Below are positions 6,425 to 11,287 of a stretch of DNA of 11,287 nt, in pieces; positions within the stretch are counted from its first letter, which is position 1; every line of letters starts with the position of its first letter. Under the pieces are notes generated by a model. It was not told where the DNA came from. It ran no database searches and saw nothing but the letters and a program-made list of their open reading frames with translations. A program made the position numbers and the translations under genes. The DNA is taken from the NCBI GenBank assembly GCA_050050615.1, contig JASFTV010000092.1:1-11287 (forward strand), read 5' to 3'. Source of the DNA: JASFTV01 sp050050615. Its GTDB lineage: Bacteria; Desulfobacterota; DSM-4660; Desulfatiglandales; HGW-15.

Positions 6425-6523
6425 ATGGGAACGATTAAAGACCTTGTGGATCGAGTAAGGATCAGCCTCGACCAAACCCGAAAGCTGGCTGAGGGGTTGA
6501 TCAAGCGTGCCCTGCTTCCGTGA
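6425..6523 (+). CDS. Possible 32-residue small ORF
   Basis: The frame from ATG 6425 encodes a 32-residue peptide beginning MGTIKDLVDRVRISLDQTRK and ending at TGA 6521-6523. The peptide looks like one amphipathic helix with regular hydrophobic spacing. The frame is open upstream to 6350, also with plausible residues, so it may be a remnant. There is no good ribosome site, and its end overlaps the 3' end of the DHH gene on the other strand by 23 bp. The 6333-6424 stretch before it shows nothing else. Confidence 0.2.
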   Translation: MGTIKDLVDRVRISLDQTRKLAEGLIKRALLP

Positions 6524-7658
6524 TATGAATTTTGATTCTCTGAAGGGCCTCAAAAAAATGATCCTCTTCACCTGTAAAGGCAGCTGCCGCAGGGTGACCG
6601 CCGCCCGTCTTGAGCGGGACCTCAGACTTGACTCGTTCTACGAGGGAAGCGAGATTTACCTCGCATTCCTGGCCTCTTCTCAATTCACAGATAAATCTCT
6701 CCTTCCACCTTTGCCAGATTCCAACGACCAGACGGGGGTGTTTCCATCTGAGTTCAGATGCTATCAGACCGCTTAGGCGCATCTTGCTATCTATCTTCTT
6801 CAGGATGAATTTGGGGTTGACCAGGCTTCTTATATCCGCCGACAGCCTCCTTATGAGCCAGCCTTTCTCATGTTGAATCAACCCATGGATATTTTCCAGG
6901 ATATAATACTCTCTTATCTCCTGCGGTTGTTTGCCTATGATCGTGCCGCCGTTGCTTGCCTTGAGAAGAAAGTTCAACGCATAATGGTCCGTGCCTGTAT
7001 CTTGCATAAGAAAACTGGCGTGGATCCGCTTAGCGACCTCTTTGAGACAATCCTGAGAGGGTGCCCCAAATTCTTCAAAAAGGGGGATCTCCTGAAGCCA
7101 GGTCTCAGTGTAGAGCCCCATAAACAGGACCTCCTTGTCAAAGGCCGCCTTTTCAGTGAGGATCTCCCATCCGAACAAGGCTGTTGGAAAAGCCTTGCCC
7201 TCATGATCAATGACCGGGTTGACATAAAACACATTGTCATTGCTTTGGAACGCATCACATATCCCAGGATAATGATGGTCGTAGATGAAGACCTTTCCCT
7301 GCGTGCTGAGCCTCTCTATCATTTCAGGTCTGTTGTAGACAGGCATGTCCAAGAATATCATAAGGAGCGGGTTTTGTTTGGTTAGATAGTGCTCAGCTTT
7401 CACGAAATCAAAGTCAGGCGTGGAGACCCAGTAAAAAAGGGGTGGACGCCTCACATACCTTTGCATGAAATAGGCAGCGCAGCAACCGTCCCCATCACCA
7501 TGATAGGCTATGATAATCGGGCGTTCACTTTGCATGCCCTGTGATGACAGACAAGCCCCAAGGAACTCTCTTGTTTTAATCAGCAATCGTTCGTCAAGGA
7601 AATGCATGGCCAACTGATTCCCAGGAAATAGGATCGCCGTGCTACCGGGGCGCGGCAT
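6501..7658 (-). CDS. DHH/DHHA1-family phosphoesterase
   Basis: A member of the DHH superfamily (RecJ exonuclease, NrnA oligoribonuclease and c-di-AMP/pApA phosphodiesterases), metal-dependent and probably cytoplasmic. Counting from ATG 7658 it has 385 residues. The DHH domain shows HGDGDGCCAAYF (DGDG at 55-58), LDMP (D104) and the eponymous YDHHYPG (DHH at 127-129), then MGLYTETWL. The DHHA1 domain ends with GGGHPAAAAF at about 352-361, the substrate-binding glycine motif. It lacks the extra domains of full RecJ, so a small-oligonucleotide or cyclic-dinucleotide substrate is more likely, though this cannot be decided by eye. The start is uncertain: an in-frame TGA at 7685-7683 limits it to TTG 7667, TTG 7661, ATG 7658 or ATG 7607. 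None has a well-spaced ribosome site, and family alignment would also allow 7607. It is divergent from the lipoprotein gene. Confidence 0.9.
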   Translation of the reverse strand: MPRPGSTAILFPGNQLAMHFLDERLLIKTREFLGACLSSQGMQSERPIIIAYHGDGDGCCAAYFMQRYVRRPPLFYWVSTPDFDFVKAEHYLTKQNPLLMIFLDMPVYNRPEMIERLSTQGKVFIYDHHYPGICDAFQSNDNVFYVNPVIDHEGKAFPTALFGWEILTEKAAFDKEVLFMGLYTETWLQEIPLFEEFGAPSQDCLKEVAKRIHASFLMQDTGTDHYALNFLLKASNGGTIIGKQPQEIREYYILENIHGLIQHEKGWLIRRLSADIRSLVNPKFILKKIDSKMRLSGLIASELRWKHPRLVVGIWQRWKERFICELRRGQECEVNLASLVERVKSEVPLKTGGGHPAAAAFTGEEDHFFEALQRIKIHITEAGHA

Positions 7659-7936
7659 CAACCTCAAGAGCGAAGATGAGGTTCATCCGCGGAAGCGTTG
7701 TGAAAGGCAGCATCCGTATCCGTATGTCCGTCCTAGGGTGAAGGAGAATGGGTTTTTTGCTGCGGAAATGGACGGCACAAAGACAAAATGCTTCTGATCA
7801 CTGGCGTATGGGTCACTCAAAGGCCGATACGGTGTCAGGTTAGGGAACTTCAATTATAAAGTCAAGCGCCTGTCACCATTCGTATACCGCGTCCGAATAA
7901 GCTCTGTTCAGGGATTGCCGGACCGGTGTCAGAGAA
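7659..7936. other. Non-coding gap between divergent DHH and lipoprotein genes
   Basis: No convincing gene is seen. On the minus strand there is a perfect -10 hexamer TATAAT (7858-7853), but no matching -35 at normal spacing, so a DHH promoter here is only tentative. A 31-codon frame from ATG 7751 has its GGAG too close to the start and no protein-like features. Confidence 0.4.
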
Positions 7937-7955
7937 TGCGAAAAGACGATTCGCA
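7937..7955 (+). promoter_or_regulatory. Inverted repeat upstream of the lipoprotein promoter
   Basis: TGCGAA (7937-7942) and TTCGCA (7950-7955) are perfect inverted arms separated by 7 bases. They end 5 bases before the -35 box of the lipoprotein gene. The placement suits an activator site, but the regulator is unknown. Confidence 0.3.
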
Positions 7956-7960
7956 ATTCA

Positions 7961-7989
7961 TTTACAAAGGAAACAAATATTTCTATACT
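7961..7989 (+). promoter_or_regulatory. Sigma70 promoter of the lipoprotein gene
   Basis: TTTACA (7961-7966), a 17-base spacer and TATACT (7984-7989) match the consensus at 5 of 6 positions in each box. Transcription should start near 7996, giving a leader of about 70 bases to ATG 8067. This shows that the in-frame codons upstream of 8067 are not translated. Confidence 0.7.
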
Positions 7990-8066
7990 TCGAAAAGCAG
8001 CTAATTTCATCAAATAAAAGGATGGGGTTAAGCAACGCTTTTGGCCACGTCCATGAAGGAGGAGAC

Positions 8067-8801
8067 ATGACGGAAAAGAAGATGAGTTGGTTCGTGGTTG
8101 CCATCGTTGTCGTTTTCTTGGCGGGGTGCGCCACCAGCTATGAAGCGAAACCTTTACCGTTTAAGAGACCTGGGGCCTATCCCAATGCCACACAGGTGTC
8201 AGGTGCTGTGGTCGCGGCTCAAGCTTTTGCGGATCGTGACGAGGCTAAAGAGGCCTTCAGCTTTGATGTTCGCGCGGCTGGCATGCTGCCCGTGCAGGTT
8301 ATCTTTGATAACCAAGGCTCTCACCCCCTGGAAATCAATGCCGGTCAAACATTCTTGGAGGATAAGACTGGCAACTTATGGCCCCTTCTAGACAGCAAGA
8401 CAGCCTATGAAAGAGCATCAAAGTATGCCCAAACAAAGCAGATTTTCAAGGAAGGCGCCTACCACAGCTTCTTGGGTGCTGCTGCGGGTGCGGTGATCGG
8501 AGCAGCTGTCGGTATCGTTCAAGGGGAGAATGTGGCTTCCGCTGCGGGGAAAGGGGCAGCTGTTGGCGCTGCTGCTGGAGCGACCCTGGGTGGTGCCAAA
8601 GGATATGGCTCTGATGATGCCCGAAGGACCGTCATGGATGATTTGAGACGCAAGTCTTTGCAAAACAAAGCTGTCGATCCCAAGAGCCTAACCTTCGGGT
8701 TCCTTTTCTTTCCTGGTGAAGCCCCTTCAGCCATAGAGCTGCGACTGCAATTGAAAGAGAGGGATACAGGGCTTGTCCATGTGATCAAGCTGAGGCTCTA
8801 A
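8067..8801 (+). CDS. Glycine-zipper lipoprotein
   Basis: An envelope lipoprotein of 244 residues, function unknown. A signal peptide (charged TEKK, hydrophobic core 8-18) ends in the lipobox L18-A19-G20-C21. Lipidation would be on C21, and the next residue is A rather than D, which by the enterobacterial rule favours the outer membrane. Residues about 45-110 form a beta-rich domain (FDVRAAGMLPVQVIFDN). Residues 137-180 hold two glycine/alanine-rich zipper segments with GxxxG spacing (GAAAGAVIGAAVG and GKGAAVGAAAGATLGG), which may form a membrane-inserting hairpin or pack oligomers. The C-terminus (about 205-244) is again beta-like. ATG 8067 is chosen because AAGGAGGAG lies just before it and the promoter lies downstream of the longer frame's start. 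It is monocistronic and converges on lgt. Confidence 0.88.
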   Translation: MTEKKMSWFVVAIVVVFLAGCATSYEAKPLPFKRPGAYPNATQVSGAVVAAQAFADRDEAKEAFSFDVRAAGMLPVQVIFDNQGSHPLEINAGQTFLEDKTGNLWPLLDSKTAYERASKYAQTKQIFKEGAYHSFLGAAAGAVIGAAVGIVQGENVASAAGKGAAVGAAAGATLGGAKGYGSDDARRTVMDDLRRKSLQNKAVDPKSLTFGFLFFPGEAPSAIELRLQLKERDTGLVHVIKLRL

Positions 8802-8859
8802 TTTCTTCATTTGCAGAGTGTCATCGTCTATCTGGGCCCCTGTATCATATCATGACTGC

Positions 8860-8911
8860 CCAAAAACGAATCGGTGCCTCGCGCTTCGGTACCCATGGGA
8901 ACCTCATTTTC
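8860..8911 (+). repeat. Dispersed repeat, copy B
   Basis: The copy begins CCAAAAACGAATCGGTGCCT and ends near CTCATTTTC. It contains a hairpin-capable GGTACCCATGGGAACC (8888-8903). A direct repeat GGGAACC (8897-8903, 8912-8918) lies at its end. It sits in the 274-bp gap between the convergent lipoprotein and lgt genes, which otherwise shows no gene and no clear terminator. Confidence 0.5.
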
Positions 8912-9075
8912 GGGAACCGTGGCGCATCCCGTAAAAACAGGCATTTAGCTCGCTTAGAAGTATATTTTCGATTTATTTTGGACACCAGGGGTATCATATA
9001 TTCCTGTCATATGGCGTTCAAGGAATCTCTTCTTCTCGATAGGAAGGATACTGGGTGGATTTGAAAAGCTACAAG

Positions 9076-9855
9076 TCAGGAGCGTGCAGGTTCTTTTGGC
9101 TTGCGCGACTTCAGAAAGAAGAGCGCAGCTACCGAGGCGATTAAGATTACGGTCGCAACCAGTTGAGTCACGGCCATGTCACTATTTGGAATGATTCCCC
9201 GCTCATCAGCGCGAAAGCGCTCTATGAGTAAGCGGGAGGTACTGTGTAGGATGAGATACCACAAGAAGACCTGCCCCACGAATTTCTTCCTGGCGTGGAT
9301 AAACAGAAGCACCCCGAAAATGATGAAACCGCCTAAGGCGTGGTATAGCTGGGTCGGGTGAATGGGAATGTTTAAGGGTGCGAGAGAGTTGGGGTGGGAA
9401 AAAACCACGCCCCACCACACATCCGTTGGTTTGCCGTAGCAGCAACCCGCCATGAAGCAGCCGATACGCCCAAGGCCCTGGCCTAGGGCCAGTCCAGGGG
9501 CCCAAAGATCACCTGTTTTCCAAAAGGAGAGGTGATGGTGCTTCAAGTACCAGCTCATAGCCACAGCGACAGCTACGAGCCCCCCTGAAAAGACAAGCCC
9601 CCCTTGCCATACCTTGAATATATCCAGGAAGTGATTCTTGTAATAGTCAAGATTGATCAGGACATACATCAGCCTTGAGCCAATAATGGCCCAAAGAATC
9701 ATGATAAAGGCCATATCCATCACCTGCTGCGCTTTCATGCCTTCGGCCTTGCCGATTTTGATCGTTAGAAGGAGAGCAGCGGTGAAACCGACAGCAACAA
9801 AGAAGCCATAGGTGTGCACGGTGAGCGGGCCTATGGAGAATAGATCAGGAAACAT
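9076..9855 (-). CDS. lgt: Prolipoprotein diacylglyceryl transferase
   Basis: Lgt is an inner-membrane enzyme. It transfers diacylglycerol from phosphatidylglycerol to the lipobox cysteine, the first step of lipoprotein maturation. At 259 residues and with about seven hydrophobic segments, it matches the family. Key parts are HTYG (Y16, equivalent to the essential Y26 of E. coli), VWQGGLVFSGG at 82-92, GRIGCFMAGCCYGKP at 129-143, HPTQLYHA at 166-173, and ERFRADE with R215 near the position of E. coli R239. The Lgt signature departs from the enterobacterial one: GNFINGE is GCFMAGC here (N to C, E to C), and FHGG is FSGG. I believe CCYG-type Lgts are common outside gamma-proteobacteria. No good ribosome site precedes ATG 9855, and a short ORF overlaps the start. 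It lies downstream of lspA on the same strand. Confidence 0.96.
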   Translation of the reverse strand: MFPDLFSIGPLTVHTYGFFVAVGFTAALLLTIKIGKAEGMKAQQVMDMAFIMILWAIIGSRLMYVLINLDYYKNHFLDIFKVWQGGLVFSGGLVAVAVAMSWYLKHHHLSFWKTGDLWAPGLALGQGLGRIGCFMAGCCYGKPTDVWWGVVFSHPNSLAPLNIPIHPTQLYHALGGFIIFGVLLFIHARKKFVGQVFLWYLILHSTSRLLIERFRADERGIIPNSDMAVTQLVATVILIASVAALFFLKSRKPKEPARS

Positions 9856-9944
9856 GTCTGAGATTTTGTCCTTTCATAAAATGCTTTCTGGGTTGCCTGA
9901 CTTTTAGAAGCCCGGTCATTGGGCCCTGATGCTTCACTGGACAT
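9831..9944 (-). CDS. Possible 37-residue ORF between lspA and lgt
   Basis: A minus-strand frame starts at ATG 9944 with GGGAG at 6-base spacing and ends at TAG 9833-9831, 25 bases inside lgt. The peptide begins MSSEASGPNDRASKSQATQK and is polar and low-complexity, so the product itself is probably unimportant. Its interest is that its termination could couple translation to lgt, which has no ribosome site of its own. The same gap has a 7-bp inverted repeat AGCCCGG/CCGGGCT (9909-9915, 9954-9960) without a T-run. It may be spurious. Confidence 0.25.
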   Translation of the reverse strand: MSSEASGPNDRASKSQATQKAFYERTKSQTCFLIYSP

Positions 9945-9972
9945 ACAAGGCTCCCGGGCTGTGAGGCACCCG

Positions 9973-10476
9973 CTATTCTTCCCTGAGCCTTTTCTGCTTT
10001 GACGAATGCTGAAAAATCATGTTTACAGCCAGCCAGAGGGTCCCAACAGTTATTGCTGAATCGGCCAAGTTAAAGGCTGGCCAGTGGTAAGAACCGATAT
10101 AGAAGTCGAGAAAGTCAACCACTTCCCGTAGCCTTATTCGGTCGATGAGGTTTGCTACGGCCCCTCCGATAATGAGTGAGAGGCCGAATACTATTCTGCG
10201 TTCTTCTGGCTTCAGCCGGCTGAACCAAAAGAGCATTAGAGCGATCGCTCCGATGGTGGCAACGATCAAAAAATAGAAAGTGAAATCGATGCCTTGGCGA
10301 TTCAACAGGCCGAAGGCCATGCCCCGGTTTCGCACATGCACGAGGTTGAAAAAGCCGTGGACAACAGGGACGCTTTGATGGATATCAAGGGTGTAGACAA
10401 CAAGGAGTTTCGATATCTGATCCAGGACAACGACGGTCAGTGCAGGCAAGGCGAGTAGGCGGCGGAGCTTTTTCAC
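9973..10476 (-). CDS. lspA: Lipoprotein signal peptidase (signal peptidase II)
   Basis: LspA is an inner-membrane aspartyl protease that removes the signal peptide from diacylglyceryl-prolipoproteins after Lgt has acted. Counted from GTG 10476 it has 167 residues, the usual length, with four membrane segments. Conserved parts are LDQISK (D19), VRNRGMAFG (N50 region), GGAVANLIDR with catalytic D112, and FNLADSAITVG with catalytic D139. These numbers are close to E. coli D114 and D141. I prefer GTG 10476 over the longer ATG 10515. Its first bases overlap the ileS stop as GTGA, the classic 4-bp coupling, and the family begins a few residues before the first membrane segment. The ileS-lspA order is found in many proteobacteria. 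The C-terminal tail is basic (KQKRLREE). Confidence 0.95.
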   Translation of the reverse strand: MKKLRRLLALPALTVVVLDQISKLLVVYTLDIHQSVPVVHGFFNLVHVRNRGMAFGLLNRQGIDFTFYFLIVATIGAIALMLFWFSRLKPEERRIVFGLSLIIGGAVANLIDRIRLREVVDFLDFYIGSYHWPAFNLADSAITVGTLWLAVNMIFQHSSKQKRLREE

Positions 10477-11287
10477 TTCCCGATAAACCTCATTTCCACC
10501 AGAGCGTCGAGGCATCTCGAGCAGATCGTCGGATGCTCGCTGTTCCCGCCCACCGTGGGATCATGGACCCAGCAGCGTTCGCATTTTGAGTTTTCGTCGG
10601 GCACTACCTTCACCTTCAGGCCTTGTATCTCCTCGCTCTCATAACCGCCATCAACGTGCTCTGAAGGCGCCATGTGCACCGATGAAACGATGAATATGAA
10701 ACGGAGTTGCTCCAGGTAGGGCTCCAGCGGACCCATCAGTTCGCTCGGCAAGCCGAGTGTCACGGATGCATCCAGAGAATGGCCGATCTTTTTCTCCTTT
10801 CTCGCAATCTCCAAAGCCTTGGTCACTTCCCTGCGAACTTTCATGATGTTTTCCCACCGAGCTGCCAGTACAGGGTCTTTATATTCGTCTTTGACGGGCA
10901 TAAAGAGATCCATGTGCACACTGGCGGGTCGCCCTTCATCTCCGAGATGCTGCCAGACCTCATCGGCTGTGAAAGAGAGGATGGGAGCCATCAGCCTCAC
11001 AAGAACCTCCAGGGTTTCATGCATCGCGCTTTGGGCGGATTTCCTGGCCAGCGACGTTGCCGGCGAGACGTACAACCGGTCTTTGATAATATCAAGATAG
11101 AATGAGGACAGATCGAGGACACAGAAGTTGTGAAGGGCGTGAAAAACGGGATGAAATTCAAAGTTGTCATAAGCCCTGAGAATACGTTCACTCATTTCTT
11201 GAAGTCGATTCAAGGCCCATCTGTCCACTTCCTCCATCTGGTCATAGGGTATTTGATCTTTTAAGGGGTCAAAGTCGTACAAGTTTC
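10473..11287 (-). CDS. ileS: Isoleucyl-tRNA synthetase, C-terminal part, truncated by window edge
   Basis: This is a cytoplasmic class I synthetase that charges tRNA-Ile. Only the last 271 or so residues are present; the Rossmann catalytic core and editing domain lie beyond the right edge. The visible part starts in NLYDFDP and continues with the anticodon-binding helical domain, including DRWALNRLQE and the LMAPILSFTADEVW helix that is very characteristic of IleS. The end has a zinc-binding knuckle, CERCWVHD and CSRCLDAL, typical of bacterial IleS with a C-terminal zinc domain. The frame runs unbroken from the edge to TGA 10475-10473. It overlaps lspA by 4 bp and should be translated in coupling with it. 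Confidence 0.96.
   Translation of the reverse strand, partial: NLYDFDPLKDQIPYDQMEEVDRWALNRLQEMSERILRAYDNFEFHPVFHALHNFCVLDLSSFYLDIIKDRLYVSPATSLARKSAQSAMHETLEVLVRLMAPILSFTADEVWQHLGDEGRPASVHMDLFMPVKDEYKDPVLAARWENIMKVRREVTKALEIARKEKKIGHSLDASVTLGLPSELMGPLEPYLEQLRFIFIVSSVHMAPSEHVDGGYESEEIQGLKVKVVPDENSKCERCWVHDPTVGGNSEHPTICSRCLDALVEMRFIGK

Noticed and set aside
7926..8066. Longer N-terminus for the lipoprotein
   Set aside because: The promoter at 7961-7989 lies inside it, and the signal peptide with lipobox and strong ribosome site begin at 8067.
7831..8204. Three copies of GGTGTCAG near 7831, 7924 and 8196
   Set aside because: Only 8 bases, irregular spacing, one copy inside coding sequence; likely chance.
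8852..9064. Plus-strand frame of 70 codons between the lipoprotein gene and lgt
   Set aside because: It begins inside the dispersed repeat, has no ribosome site and no domain-like pattern.
10477..10515. Longer lspA start at ATG 10515
   Set aside because: It would add 13 residues not expected in the family. The GTG that overlaps the ileS stop by 4 bp fits better.
1..11287. CRISPR array, tRNA, rRNA, integrase or complete insertion sequence
   Set aside because: No regularly spaced repeats, no cloverleaf-like or rRNA segments, and no transposase or integrase motifs were seen on either strand.

Overview
The window looks like a chromosomal segment of a Gram-negative bacterium, most plausibly of the Desulfobacterota (former Deltaproteobacteria). 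The grounds are the lipoprotein machinery, the LysM-dprA-topA order, the CCYG-type Lgt, the paired Hsp20 genes and the roughly balanced base composition. This is an inference from protein style and gene order; nothing was searched. No CRISPR array, tRNA, rRNA or intact mobile element is visible.

Left block (1-4368, minus strand). An envelope LysM protein is followed by dprA (ssDNA/RecA loader) and topA (topoisomerase I, C-terminus beyond the left edge). lysM has a recognisable promoter. dprA has a 183-bp upstream gap with a promoter-like pair, a terminator-like hairpin and two mutually exclusive stems.

Middle block (4369-8801, mixed strands). Two tandem small heat-shock proteins read rightward behind a structured leader. 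The leader has a sigma70-like promoter overlapped by a 9-N9-9 inverted repeat and hairpins abutting the ribosome-binding site. A 64-residue KOW/SH3-like protein faces them on the minus strand, with a long GC-rich leader. Next come a minus-strand DHH/DHHA1 phosphoesterase and a plus-strand glycine-zipper lipoprotein with a clean promoter. A roughly 50-bp dispersed repeat occurs in inverted orientation in the gaps on either side of the last two genes.

Right block (9076-11287, minus strand). The C-terminal part of ileS overlaps lspA by 4 bp (GTGA), and lgt follows after a gap that holds a possible 37-codon ORF. Lgt and LspA are the first two enzymes of lipoprotein maturation and would process the neighbouring lipoprotein.

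Most of this is housekeeping. No convincing new multi-gene system was found. The less explained parts are the regulatory leaders of hsp20 and dprA, the structured leader of the small KOW-like gene, the dispersed repeat, and two short ORFs.
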